A DNA stretch of 64,000 nucleotides from Pycnopodia helianthoides (GCA_032158295.1 CM063262.1:8527394-8591393); one strand, 5' to 3'; numbered from the stretch's first letter, positions 11,797-24,031 are shown. Program-made: numbers and translations. The notes: generated by a model from the letters alone, not told the origin.

Positions 11797-12345
11797 CTAA
11801 TAGTGGATACTTATATAGCGCACGTTCCGTCTTTCGACGCTCGCGGCGCTTTGGGAAAAGGGAAACGAATAAACAAATAACCAGACAAACATACAAAACC
11901 AAATTAGAGTACACCTATTGTTCAAATAAATAGGTTTTCAACCGAGTTTTAAAACTATCCAAGGAAGGTGATTGGCGAATTTCAATGGGGAGATCATTCC
12001 AATGTTTTGGGCCGAGGTATGAGAAGGAACGATTTCCCCATGAGCGTTTTATTCTGGGTACTTGAAGGGATAGTGTGTTTGATGAGCGAAGACTACGTGA
12101 AGGAGTGTACATTGTGAGGCTATTCTGTAAGTAGGCAGGGGCAGATGAATGAAGTGAATGATATACAAGTAATAAAATTTTAAAGGTAATGCGTTTCTCA
12201 ACAGGAAGCCAATGGAGGGATTGAAGGATTGGTGTTATGTGTGAATATTTCTTTGTGTATGTAAGTAGTCTGGCTGCAGAATTCTGAAGACGTTGGAGCC
12301 TATTAACTTCTTTTTGGGGGAGATTACCAAACAAAGAGTTAGAAA
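11797..12345 (-). mobile_element. 5'-truncated CR1/L2-type LINE (reverse-transcriptase C-terminus)
   Basis: A minus-strand ORF (12,334-11,915) encodes the region after the RT catalytic core: 'LQRLQNSAARLL', 'ILQSLHWLPVEKRITFKILL', 'HWNDLPIEIRQSPSLDSFK'. This is the usual C-terminus of CR1-superfamily polymerases. The 3' untranslated end (11,914-11,797) finishes with 'GCGCTATATAAGTATCCACT'. No RT core (FADD box) remains, so the copy is dead on arrival. Confidence 0.85.
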
Positions 12346-12349
12346 AGTC

Positions 12350-14120
12350 AATGAGATGAGATCAATGCATGAATCAAGGATTCAACAGCAGAGGGTGACA
12401 AATTGGCAGACATAAATATTCTTCCTCAAGTCTGATTTTTGATTTTTTGGGCCCTCATCAGAAACATCCCCAAATTGTTGTTAAATAACCCGAAAAGTCT
12501 ATTAAAGCCAATATGTTGGTCAGCCCTTGTACTCAATACATTTTCCCTACTTTTTTTCAATGGGCCAAGTCAAGACTAGTTTTTCGTGTAAATTGTAGCA
12601 ATCAAAACAATTAACTATTGTTGGGGCTGCAAATGCAGTTAATTGAGACGGAAGTAATTTCAGATTTCAAAGTAACATTTTCCATTTTTGTCTATACTAT
12701 TTATATGCTCTATGACATCTTCTTATCATTGGCGTAATACTTGCCGCCCCCCATGAAATCGAAAAAGAAATCCCCCTATTCAAATATCCAGTTGAGAAAT
12801 CCCCTTGTTTTGATTGCATAGAATTTTGCTTTTAATTGTTTGGTTTCACAAGTTAAATGTATTTTGTGCATATAAACAGTACATGACCTAAATACATGTA
12901 TGTCTTTGATTCTCACAAAATGCATTCTCTTTGTGAAATTTTAGGGGCCTAACCCCACCCCCAACCAAAAAACAAACAAACAAAAAACAACTTCCCCCCA
13001 AAACCAAATCCCCAAATCCCAAAACAAACAAAACACGCAATAATTTCTTTGGCCACGCCCTCAATGAAAATGTATAGTTACGACACTGCTATCTTTGAAG
13101 TTATTGCTTGTTCAACCATTCTATGATACATGTCCTCCACGAAAACTATCGCCGTTCATGTGCAAGTCTCGCGCGATTTCGAACATTCCGACCCGTTAAA
13201 GTGCGAGAGTTTGTTTCCTTCACAAAAATGTTCGAATACGTCGTGCATGCAGAATATATCAACCATGGGCAGTGTGTGTAACTTGGTTTCGAATTATTAT
13301 AAACCCCAATTACGTGAATATTGTCTTTGTGCTTTAGTCCTGTTGTCATCCTTGTGTTACTACAATTATATTTTGAAATACTGGAATTTTTCATTGTACT
13401 TTATTTAGAGTGAAATATATAACTGGACTTATTGAAAGCAAAATTGTATAATTTTCGATTTGATTTCTGCTTTTCCCTTGTATTTCTTTTCTGGGTGATG
13501 TTTTTTTCTGCTGTTGGTTTATGTATGGACCAACACGGTTTGTGTACGTATCTTTTAGGGAAATCTGAAAGAGTATGGTTTATGAAGTATAGCATTTGTA
13601 CGGATCAGGAAAATCTGTTTCGGGTACTAATATAACACTTCAGTGTGTGTAAAGGTATTTTCACATCAAAATAAAGGCAGCTAATGAAAATCCAATACCG
13701 GATTTATATTAAAAACCTAAAGCGAAAAAGCAATAATATAACATTTCGAGGGATCGGATAATAATATTTCAAAGGAGGGAACGAAATATTTTTTAACCTA
13801 TCATCTTTTTTTTTACCTCTCCCTTTGGGGCTTCGTACTAAAGTGATAAAGAGTTTTACAGAACTGATACAAACAAATAACTAGACTGAAGTTTTTGTTC
13901 TAACAAAAACAAGGTGTTCGGATCCGGAAGACACGTCACCAAATTAACACAGCTGGTGAAACCGGAAATGCCTTGTAATTTAAAACTGGCACATTTTTGA
14001 AGTTTTTTAACGGTGTTATAGTCAAGCAAGGGTCTGGTTTAAAAAATAAGACAAGTGACGTCATAAAAGTTAGGAGCGCCCTCTAGCGGCAGGTTAAAAA
14101 CAGTTAAAAATACACTTTTA
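12350..14120. other. Non-coding interval with low-complexity tracts
   Basis: No gene is recognised. It holds CAAA-rich runs (12,960-13,030), a hAT-end-like 'GGCGTAATACTTGCCGCCCC' near 12,730, and a ~95-bp foldback at 13,155-13,255 whose relative is at 41,355-41,450. Confidence 0.5.
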
Positions 14121-14692
14121 CTAGACGTCTGTGGCGAAGTTTAGGATAATTGTTTCAAAATTGGTATACATTATAACCTTTATGCAGACAACATATGTGT
14201 GAAGTTTTAGATTGATGACGTTATCATGTGTCACGTGGTATTGCCTTAAAGATTTACTTTTTGAAGCCGTGTATCTACAAAACCGCAAGTTTGACTGAGT
14301 TGAAACTTGGCATGTTGATAGACAGTGATATTGACCACATAAATCTAAAGAAACAACATGATGACGTTTTTCATTTTTTGTTACAAGTATTTGAAATTTT
14401 GACCAATTATTACGGGTATTTATTGACCCGCTGTCAAACCGCGGGAAAATAACTGCGCTGAAAACACACAATGCGTGATCTATACCAGTTGCATTGTGAG
14501 CGGCTTTTGGCTCTATTGTTCACAAGGCTCAAAGTCCAAACATGCTTGTACTCTAGTCTCTGTTCAAGGTTCATGCAACCTGATTTTGGCAAAAGCTTTG
14601 TTAGTCTCTAAAACAGCCGTCCATGCGTCCATGGACATATTCACCGAACACTATGTTTTTGTTTCAACAAAAATTTAAGTCTAGTTTTTCTT

Positions 14693-14694
14693 AA

Positions 14695-14726
<32 letters not shown>

Positions 14727-14757
14727 CTTCTTCTTCTTCTTCTTCTTCTTCTTCACC
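14693..14757. repeat. (TTC)n microsatellite
   Basis: About 20 perfect TTC triplets. A short version (18,894-18,915) stands at the same place in the second copy of the surrounding repeat. Confidence 0.95.
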
Positions 14758-15013
14758 CCCGTCTTTGTCCGCTAACAAAAGCACACTTCCCAAGCTTATA
14801 TCAACTTGAAATTTCACATATAGTTAGATATTCATTAGGAGATGAAACCGTTTTAGTTACGTCACGATGACGTCATTAGATATTGAAATACACTAAATCA
14901 AAATTTCTTATTTAAATAAATCATAACTCAAGAACCCTTAATTGGATTGTTACAATCTAAACGTTAAAGGGAATTAAACACTCAACAAACAATACAAACA
15001 GTGTGACCCCATT
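14693..15013. repeat. 'CCGGAAGT' repeat block, left part
   Basis: The sequence from 'GTCCGCTAACAAAAGCACAC' through 'GATGAAACCGTTTTAG' and 'GATGACGTCAT' matches 18,925-19,040 closely. Its continuation ('CATAACTCAAGAACCC', 'ACAAACAGTGTGACCCCATT') matches 19,405-19,500 and 19,890-19,990. Non-coding repeat of unknown class. Confidence 0.75.
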
Positions 15014-15107
15014 TGGTGTAGAAATTGTGATGAAATGATAAGTAGTTATTGAGATATGAATTTTTGAAATATTCAACTTCCGATTTGAACCGGAAATTGA
15101 GGTCAAA
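15014..15107 (-). repeat. Left copy of 94-bp inverted duplication flanking the L2 element
   Basis: This is the reverse complement of 18,261-18,354, nearly base for base (for example 'AACTTCCGATTTGAACCGG' here, 'CCGGTTCAAATCGGAAGTT' there). It is inverted relative to the surrounding repeat block, which otherwise reads in one direction on both sides. Confidence 0.85.
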
Positions 15108-18100
15108 AGGAAAATGAAAATGGCGCCGATCCATGGCGACACGGTTTTGCGAGCTCTTACATTTTTACTTATTATGTGCTTTTTAATTACGGAGTCGTTG
15201 GGAGTTTTATCATATAGCAGAGAGGAATTGCTCGTGCTTCAACCCAGTGGAAGTGAGGTGAGCAAAGAGCTGTTATTAAGCCTGAATTCGATAAAGAATT
15301 TTCTGTCTTTACCTGTAAATTCAACTAGTGATGAAGGGCCTAGCTCGACACGCTATCAGAGACGTCGGGGGCGCAGACGTGGTAAGCGTGGTGGTGCACT
15401 GTTAAGACTACGCAAACGGAACCATAAACCACCTCTACCCAGTATATTCCTTGGCAATGTACGCTCCCTGCGCCATAAGATAGACGAACTCTGCTGCCTC
15501 ATCCATACTCGGAAGGACTATCGAGATTGTTCGTTATTTTGTTTCACGGAAACTTGGCTAAATTCTTCTGTTCCGGACTCAGCCGTGGTACCACCCGGAT
15601 TCAATTTGTTCCGTTCGGATCGTGAATTCACTGAGGTGGACAAGTCAACAGGTGGTGGATTGTGCTTTCTATTGAACGACGAATGGTGTGCCGATGCCAA
15701 GATACTCTCACATTCATGTACACCGGAACTTGAAACACTGTTCATCAAATGCAGACCTTTTTATTTACCCCGTGAGTTTGGTTCTATTCTACTATGTGCT
15801 ACATATGTGCCTCCGGATGCTAATGCTAAATCCGCTATTGATCAACTTTCTCGTATTATTACGCAACATGAAAACAAGAACCCTGGATCGATCAGCATTG
15901 TCCTCGGTGACTTTAACCACACCAATCTGAAGAAGGGCCTGCCCAAGTTCTACCAACATGTTAGTTGTGCCACTCGCCTTGACAATACTATTGACCACTG
16001 TTATACTACAATAAAGGGTGCTTATCAATCTCTAAAGCGTGCTCCACTGGGCAACTCTGATCACAATATGGTGCATTTAATTCCCACATACCGTCAGCAA
16101 CTGAAACGCGAGAAGCCCACAGTAAACACTGTCTCGCAATGGACGGATGCAGCCACAGAGCGACTTCAAGGGTGTTTTGCATGCACGGACTGGGATATGT
16201 TTATTGAAAGTTCAGCTGATCTTGATGAATGCACTGACGTAACGATGGAGTACATCAAATTTTGCGAAGAGTTATGCATTCCCAAGAAAACGGTGAAGAG
16301 GTTCCCTAATGACAAACCCTGGTTTGACCGGTCCGTTCGTACCGAACTTCTTGCTAAGGAGCAAGCATTTAGATCCGGCGATGCTCCAGCCATCAAAACA
16401 GCCAAATACGCCGTTCAAAAGGCAATCCGGAATGCAAAACTAAGGTTTCGCAATAAACTCGAAGATGACATCTCTGCGACTAATTCAAGGGAACTGTGGA
16501 AAGGTTTCCATAAAATTACAGGCTACAAACCAAAGCCAAAACAAGCACCCCAGGACGATACAACACTTCCGGATCAACTGAATGACTTTTTTACACGCTT
16601 TGATCGTCCAAAAGATCGTTTACCGGATATGAGTGAAACGCTACCTCCCCCATTTGAAATAACACTCACAGACACTCGTCGTGTCCTACGTCAGCTAAAA
16701 CTCAACAAGGCACCTGGACCAGACGGCATCACCCCACGACTTCTCAGATCTTGTAATGACTTTTTATGCAATATTTTATGTAAATTATTCAATTGGTCTT
16801 TGAAAACTTGCCATGTTCCAAATGTTTTTAAAAAATCGACCATCATTCCTGTGCCAAAACGTTCACCAGTTACTTGCCTTAACGACTACCGTCCTGTAGC
16901 TCTAACTTCAATTGTTATGAAGTGCCTTGAAACTTTAATTAGCAACTTCATCCAATCTCAGCTGCCGCCTAAATTAGACCCTTTCCAGTTTGCGTACAAG
17001 GCTAACAGGTCAGTTGACGATGCAGTATCATGGTCTTTATTCAGAGCATCTCAGTTCCTCGATAAGAACGTCCCAAACTATTGCAGGATTTTATTTGTGG
17101 ATTATAGTTCGGCGTTTAACACCATATCTCCTTTTAAATTGTATGATAAAACTTATAACTTTGAATTTTAACCATTCTTTGTGTCGTTGGATTTTAGATT
17201 TTTTATTGGATCGCTCACAGAAGGTTAGAATTGGTCAATGTTTCTCTAAGTCACTTGTCCTAAGTACAGGAGCGCCACAAGGATGTATTTTATCTCCAAT
17301 GCTGTACTCATTGTTTACGCATGATTGTGAAGTAAACTCTGTTAATAATTTTATGGTAAAATATGCTGACGACACTACATTAGGTGGACTTATTTTTAAG
17401 GACGATTCCATTTATCGTGATGAAGTTAATCATTTAGTTCAATGGTGTCACGACAATAACTTAGAATTAAATGTTCAAAAGACTAAGGAAATTATTGTAG
17501 ACTTCAGAAGAAATCCAGACAAAGTTGAGCCGCTAAATATTGATGGATCCGAAGTGGAAATTGTCGACTCTTTTAAATTTCTAGGAGTGCACATATCAAA
17601 CGATCTTAAGTGGGTGACTCATGTTGATTCCATTGTTGGGAAGGCCCAGCAACGGTTGTTCTTTCTTAGAAGATTGAGGAGTTTTCGTGTCAGCCAAGAT
17701 TTGCTGGTAAAGTTTTATCGGGCAGTTGTTGAGAGTATTTTGACACTCTCGATCACTGTCTGGTATGGCAACACCACGGCAGATGACCGAAAACGCCTCA
17801 ATCGTGTAGTCGGTACTGCTAGCTTTATCATTGGTCGTGAGCTTCCTGCCTTGGATAAACTTTATACTGCTCGGGTTCTGAAGAAATCTAGATCTATTAT
17901 TTCGGATGAATTTCACCCTGCGAACAGTTTGTTTGAATTAATGAGATCAGGTAAGCGATATAGAGCGATCGGAGCCGACTCCAACCGTACTCGCAATAGT
18001 TTTTATCCCAGTGCAATAAGGTTACTTAATGATTAATTATTTTTAATTTGTTTTGGGGGTTTGCAATTTTGTTACTGTTATTGTCTCTCTGCATATTGTG

Positions 18101-18260
18101 CGCATACTGTTTATTTGTTCGTTATTGTATGCCTATGTGGTTTAAGGGTTTTCTGTATTTTTTTTTTGTAATTGTTAATATTTTTAGACTCGCAAGCCGA
18201 AGTGAATTTCACTGTATATGTATTTATATGTGTGACAATAAACAATTGAATTGAATTGAA
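15108..18260 (+). mobile_element. Near-complete L2-clade LINE, one frameshift
   Basis: A single polyprotein ORF starts at 15,114 and runs to 17,171, then continues one frame over to the stop at 18,036. The arginine-rich leader ('RRRGRRRGKRGG') precedes an apurinic endonuclease ('NVRSLRHK', 'FTETWL', 'LGDFNH', 'NSDHNMV'). The reverse transcriptase follows ('NDYRPVALTSIVMKCLE', 'VDYSSAFNTI', 'GAPQGCILSP', 'KYADDTT'), then the usual CR1/L2 C-terminus. The break lies in 'GATAAAACTTATAAC' at about 17,145-17,155, where removing one A from the run restores the frame. The 3' tail is short TTGAA repeats (18,243-18,260). No other lesion was seen over about 970 codons, so this is a young copy or the indel is an artefact. 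Assignment to L2 rather than another CR1-superfamily clade rests on recall of the motif text. Confidence 0.9.
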
Positions 18261-20130
18261 TTTGACCTCAATTTCCGGTTCAAATCGGAAGTTGAATATT
18301 TCAAAAATTCATATCTCAATAACTACTTATCATTTCATCACAATTTCTACACCAGATTGTAGGTCTATTAGCCTGCTCAAACTTTTGCACAAAAATAATT
18401 TCGATTTGACCTAAATTTGTGGACGAAATCAGACGTAAGACGCTATCTTTTGTTGTCCCGCATTTACTGTTTATATGCAAAAGCAGTGTGGCTGGTTGTT
18501 CCGCTCCATTGATCAGACGGTTCATTGATCAGAATGTCCACAAAGCCTGGTTTGGTATGAGGCTGTGCAAACATGCTTAATGACAGCACTTTTGTCATCC
18601 AACTAAGACACACTTTCTGTGGTCTGGTGGTAAGACATCTGCTCTAGCAGTGCAAGTATACAATGCTTAATACACATAGGGAAAGGGTTAATGGGTTATA
18701 AAAAAATTGATATAAATTCTGCTTTGAAATCAAATTGATGCATCGGTTTCCGAATTATTCAATGTTTCTTATTTCAAATTAAAAAATCTTTAGAGTTTAT
18801 CAGTATTTCGTACAAAGACATGTTTACACTAACTCGTACATGTCTACAACGAACACCTTGTTTTTGTTTCTACAAAAATACATGTCTAGTGTTTACTTCT
18901 TCTTCTTCTTCTCTTCGCCGATTGTCCGCTAACAAAGACACAGTTCCTAAGCTCACATAAACTTGAAACTTCATAAATAGTTAGATATTTATTATGAGAT
19001 GAAACCATTTTTGGTTTCGTCATGATGACGTCATCAGGTGTCCAGTTACAACGTTTTTAAGGTTTAAAAGGTACCATTTGCTTTTTGCTGTAGATTTTGG
19101 AATTGGAAAGCTATGATGTTCATAATTATTCATCTGATAGATCAAGACAGGGAAAACATTTGAAAAGTTTACGCCAAAATCGTATGACCTTTACTTCCGG
19201 TCGTACCGGAAGGTCAAAATCTGCCTTTGTGTTTTTTCGTGAAAAATTCAATTTGGGGGCATAACTCAAGATTGAAATCGAATTGAACATTGAAACTCAT
19301 AAACCAATTGAACCTCAATATCAAGACGACACAAACGTGATGATGTCATGATGAGGTCATCAGGTTTTGAATTGCAATAAATCAAAGTTTAATGTTTGAA
19401 AAAATCATAACTCGTGAACCACATGTTGGTCTAAACATCATCGGACAGGTCGTTGAAGATGTAACAAACGCTACACAAAATTTGACCCCCATTTGACTTT
19501 GACTTCCGGTTCAAACCGGAAGTTAAAAACTTCAAAAATTCATATATTAAATACTAGTTAACTTTTCAGCATGATTTTTGTATCAGGTTGTAGAACGTTT
19601 AGTCTGCCCAAACTTTTGCAAAGAGATACCAATATTTTAATCTTTAATCTTTAATCAATATCTTTAATCTGGTCGAAAAAGCGCCCATTTAAGTTGACCC
19701 GCATTGACGACGCACGATAGTGAAAGAACACCATGTACAAATACGCTGTACCTGTACAGCCACATGTACATTGCACGTTTATTTAAGTTTACGTGTGCAT
19801 TGCACTGAACAGCTACATGTTGGAATACATCGTCGCTGTTGTTTCATCGATATTGCATACCCAAAGACAGTCCGTCTAACATTTGAAAAATTCATAACTC
19901 CGGAACCCCATGTTGGATTTTTACAATCTACACATCATCGGATAGACCGTTAAAAGTTCGACAAACGCTACACAAATTATGACCCCCATTTGACCTTAAC
20001 TTCCAGTTCAGACGGGAAGTTGAACATTTTCAGAAATATAAATCTCAAAAACTACCAATCATTTCAGCGTGATTATTGCATCAGGTTGTAGATATATGAT
20101 CCTGCTCAAACTTTTTCAAAGAGATGACAA
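18261..20130. repeat. Array of 'CCGGAAGT' repeat blocks
   Basis: Repeated modules include 'ACTTCCGGTTCAAACCGGAA' or variants at about 18,270, 19,195, 19,503 and 20,000. Each is followed by 'AAAAATTCATAT' and a 'CAGGTTGTAG' / 'CTCAAACTTTTGCA' module, alternating with 'GATGACGTCATCAG' modules. The blocks lie head to tail, diverged about 10-25%. The palindromic CCGG core is constant. No coding potential. Confidence 0.7.
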
Positions 20131-20611
20131 CATTTTGATCTTTACATCTATTATGATGATATTTATTATGAAGTGCTCCTTGAAAGAGCTGGTATATATT
20201 TTTTTAACACCTTGCTCAATGTATATACATGTTTTTGAATATTTCTTTACAGACGCAGCTTGTTGGCAAACAACAATATGCATCTACCAAGGACAGATGG
20301 GCCTTTGCTTATTCAGCATACTTAAAAAAAACATGTAACGTAAAGGCTTCACGCTTGCTGTTTTTTCTTTCTTCTCATAGCAATGCCCAAACGCTATAAT
20401 TACATCGAGGCTGGAACGCGTTTCCACATAATTAAACTTCAATAAAGCTGCGTGTGGCACACAGGATATCAACAATCTTCCTTGTCAAGCATTGATGATG
20501 AGTTGATGACCAACGAGCAAGCACTGATATAGCAAAACTGTCTTCAGAAATATCGTGACAATTATTAGCAAAATTGCGTCAACGTTTGTACAGAGAATGG
20601 TGGTTCAAGAG

Positions 20612-20660
20612 GCAGTGGCGAAACCAGACACGACATTTTCATGGGCGGGAAGGGGGGAGG
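20612..20660 (+). repeat. hAT-type terminus relic
   Basis: 'CAGTGGCGAAACCAGACACG' followed by a G-rich tract resembles the left end of the element at 10,762. No matching right end was found within several kb. Confidence 0.45.
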
Positions 20661-21045
20661 GTTGGCAATTGGCAAAGACATAATTCAAGGTGTACGTTTA
20701 GTTAAAAAAAATTCCATTTCATTGTTCAAAAGCATTTTTTATGACACTACTATTGAGAGGTTTCGAGAGAAAATTTTGAGAAGACCTCAAGTCTTAAAAA
20801 CAAAGTTAGCTCAATGCAATTTCTATGGGCTTCTGGTAATCCATGCAGCCAGCTTGTTGAAGTGGGCGTGGCTTACAGTGGACTTACGTCACACTTACCA
20901 ACGTTTCTTTGAAGCAGAGGGAATGGCTCATAGGATCAACCCAGCCCCTGTAGATTTTGCCAAGCAGATCTTGCCATTTATAAATACAAATCTCAAAATG
21001 ACAGCGCTGTGCTCACCTAATTTCTTACGTATTTCTATAACGTAG
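20641..21045 (+). CDS. Unrecognised 134-codon ORF
   Basis: The frame is open for 134 codons just inside a hAT-like terminus. The middle looks protein-like ('LLKWAWLTVDLRHTYQRFF'). There is no recognisable domain, the start lies in a poly-G tract, and there are no neighbouring exons. It may be a transposon-derived coding relic or chance. Confidence 0.2.
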   Translation: MGGKGGGLAIGKDIIQGVRLVKKNSISLFKSIFYDTTIERFREKILRRPQVLKTKLAQCNFYGLLVIHAASLLKWAWLTVDLRHTYQRFFEAEGMAHRINPAPVDFAKQILPFINTNLKMTALCSPNFLRISIT

Positions 21046-21116
21046 TTTTTTTTTTACCGACGATGCTGTAAAATGCCTTTGAATTGTGAATGAGAAGAAT
21101 GAGGACTAACTATTGT

Positions 21117-21420
21117 ACGGAGCCCCTAAAGAGACAAGTAACAAAAAATCAAATTAAAAACAAAATCAAATATGATTTCGTTCCCCCGAAATAGTATTTC
21201 GTTCCCTCGAAATAATTTCGTTACCACGAAATATTAATTCGTTCCCTCAAAATCATTTCGTTCCCTCGAAACGTTAATTCGAGGAAACGAATCGATTTCG
21301 GGGGAACGAAATGATTTCGAGGGAACGAAATAATTTTTCGAGGGAACGAAATAGTATTTCGATGTACGAAATACTATTTCGAGGGAACGTAATAATATGT
21401 CGAGGGAACGAAATAGTTTA
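21117..21420. repeat. Array of short palindromes: TTTCGTTCCCTCGAAA units
   Basis: Following a leader 'GGAGCCCCTAAAGAGACAAG', some 13 units of type 'TTTCGTTCCCTCGAAAT' occur. The first half of the array is in that orientation, the second half is inverted ('ATTTCGAGGGAACGAAA'), and the switch is near 21,280. Each unit also has complementary ends (TTTCG / CGAAA). The same leader occurs at 32,679 before a different short-palindrome motif. Confidence 0.8.
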
Positions 21421-21429
21421 CTTTATTTG

Positions 21430-22765
21430 TTTACCTTTTCAAACAACCAACACAACAACAACAAACAAACAACAACAACAAACACCAACAAACAAACAAA
21501 CAAACAAACAACACAAACAAACAAACAAACAAACAAACACAAACAAACAACAAACAAACAAACAAACAAACAAACAAACAAACAAACAAACAAACAAACA
21601 ACAAACAAACAAACAAACAAACAAACAAACAAACAAACAAACAAACAAACAAACAAACAAACAAACAAACAAACAAAACAAACAAACAAACAAACAAACA
21701 AACAAACAAACAAACAAACAAACAAACAAACAAACAAACAAACAAACAAACAAACAAACAAACAAACAAACAAACAAACAAACAAACAAACAAACAAAAA
21801 CAAACGAACAAACGAAACAAACGAACAAACGAACAAACGAACAAACGAACAAACGAACAAACGGAACAAACGGAACAAACGGACAAACGGACAAACGGAC
21901 AAACGGACAAACGGACAAACGGACAAACGGACAAACGGACAAACGGACAAACGGACAAACGGACAAACGGACAAACGGACAAACGGACAAACGGACAAAC
22001 GGACAAACGGACAAACGGACAAACGGACAAACGGACAAACGGACAAACGGACAAACGGACAAACGGACAAAACGGACAAACGGACAAACGGACAAACGGA
22101 CAAACGGACAAACGGACACAAACGGACAAACGGACAAACGGACAAACGGACAAACGGACAAACGGACAAACGGACAAACGGACAAACGGACAAACGGACA
22201 AACGGACAAACGGACAAACGGACAAACGGACAAACGGACAAACGGACAAACGGACAAACGGACAAACGGACAAACGGACAAACGGACAAACGAAAACGGA
22301 CAAACGACAAACGAACAAACGAACAAACGAACAACGAACAAACGAACAAACGAACAAACGAACAAACGAACAAAACAAACAAACACCGCAACAAACAAAC
22401 AAACAAACAAACAAACAAACAAACACCGCAACAAACAAACAAACAAACAAAAAAACAAAAAAACAAACAAACAAACAAACAAACAAACAAACAAACAAAC
22501 AAACAAAACACCGCAACAAACAAACAAACAAACAAAAAAACAAACAAACAAACAAACAAACAAACAAACAAACACCGCAACAAACAAACAAACAAACAAA
22601 AAAACAAACAAACAAACAAACAAACAAACAAACACCGCAACAAACAAACAAACAAACAAACAAAAAACAAACAAACAAACAAACAAACAAACAAACAAAC
22701 AAACAAACAAACAAACAAACAAACAAACAAACAAACAAACTAACAGGCAAACAAACAATCAATTA
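21430..22765. repeat. AAAC / AAACGGAC / AAACGAAC satellite
   Basis: Outer zones are (CAAA)n (21,480-21,800 and 22,380-22,765, the latter with five 'CACCGCAA' interruptions). Next inwards are zones of 'CAAACGAA' (21,800-21,860 and 22,300-22,375). The core is about 50 copies of the 8-bp 'ACAAACGG' unit (21,870-22,290). The long open frames on both strands exist only because neither unit contains a stop codon. Confidence 0.95.
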
Positions 22766-22769
22766 AACA

Positions 22770-23838
22770 GAATTTAGAGATCAGTACTGTTTTTATGTTT
22801 AATTGCACATTTATTATTGTTCACAAGTAAGATTATAAAACATTTATGACATTTATCCGTAAATATATAATGACTGATTAAAAAGTGATCGATTCAAAAT
22901 GAAAGTTAAAACCTGGTCATTTTACACTGACAGAATCAGCCAGTATTTTCCACTGAATGAATAGTGTATCATTAATAAAGTAAGGATTCAAGGACGATTT
23001 TTTTCATTGAAGAGAGAGTTTCCGTTTAATTGCAAAATTGAATCATTTCTGCAAATAAGTTATTGTAATTTTTCTCCAAAGCAACATCAACGATGTTATG
23101 AATGATATCAACTTTAAAGGAGATCTAGATTATCTACGAAGGGGATAAATGCATAACGGAATTTGATCTGAATATTTTGTCTTTTCGAAGCTGAGTGGCA
23201 TCATGAATCACCTGAGTATTCAAGTCTAGTTTTCTTTCTCCTAACTTTGCCACTGCTTACATGTAATGTCTCTAATTGAACATTATTAACCTTTTCTCTA
23301 AGCTTTTCATGACAGATTTAGTTTAGGGCATAACGTTTCCAAAAGGCATAATGATACTAAGGGGTTTCCTTGTGTTTTCGAATAGGGCTATTTTCAGGAA
23401 TCACTTTTGAAATATGTACTTATTATCTCAAACACTGTATTTATTGTTTTCACGACGAAACGCGCTGGCCGAAAAAATTGTTTTTTCGACGATTTTGAGT
23501 TTGGTTCATTTCTTGCTTAACAAGAAATAAAAGCAACACTGAATTGCTGCTACATCAAAACTTTGCCTGTTTTCTCAAATAATTAAGTTAGTTTTTTAAA
23601 AGGGGATTCATCGAGAAGAGACGTGTTTCCCAATGATGTATAACGGTAATACATTGTAAATCAAAAGTCAGCGGACAAGTCTATCTATCTATCAATCTAT
23701 TGTATAATCACTTAGAGGCATAATGTCAGCGTCTGCATGGTCATGTGACTTTAAACTAAGGATAGTTAACCAACGTTTCGCTTACAGAATATAAGGTGTA
23801 ACTTTATAAAGAACAACACTTGAACTGCGCAACCAATT
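22770..23838. other. AT-rich interval without recognised content
   Basis: No ORF, RNA gene or clear repeat was found. Confidence 0.4.
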
Positions 23839-23842
23839 TTAA

Positions 23843-24031
23843 AGGGGTTGTGTCGTCATGATCAAAGCAGGCCTGTGGCTGATGGAATTATGAACTCTCA
23901 CCCATCAGTTACTGCACGCACCCACTCTCTGTATCATACCTATGGAGAACGCGCACGTGCAGTAACTGCGTGAGAGTTCATAATTCAATGTTCAGCCACA
24001 GGCCTGCTTTGATCATGATGCCACAGCCCCT
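23843..24031. mobile_element. TTAA-flanked MITE, family A, copy 2
   Basis: It has the same inverted ends and 'ATCAAAGCAGGCCTGTGGCT' arms as the copy at 9,009, again flanked by TTAA on both sides. The central loop differs. Confidence 0.85.

Noticed and set aside
13130..13408. 92-codon plus-strand frame
   Set aside because: It covers the small foldback repeat and AT-rich DNA, with an overlapping frame on minus; no protein-like features.
14228..14678. Two short plus-strand frames beside the TTC repeat
   Set aside because: They fall in the repeat block family with 'CCGGAAGT' modules, which has no consistent reading frame between copies.
21170..21420. CRISPR-like appearance of regularly recurring palindromic units
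   Set aside because: Unit spacing is irregular and only a few bases, the orientation inverts midway, and the context is a eukaryotic genome.
21311..22777. Very long open frames (435-488 codons) on both strands, QTNK- or FVCL-rich
   Set aside because: They are translations of the stop-free AAAC/AAACGGAC satellite, open in several frames on both strands. No non-repetitive coding sequence is attached.
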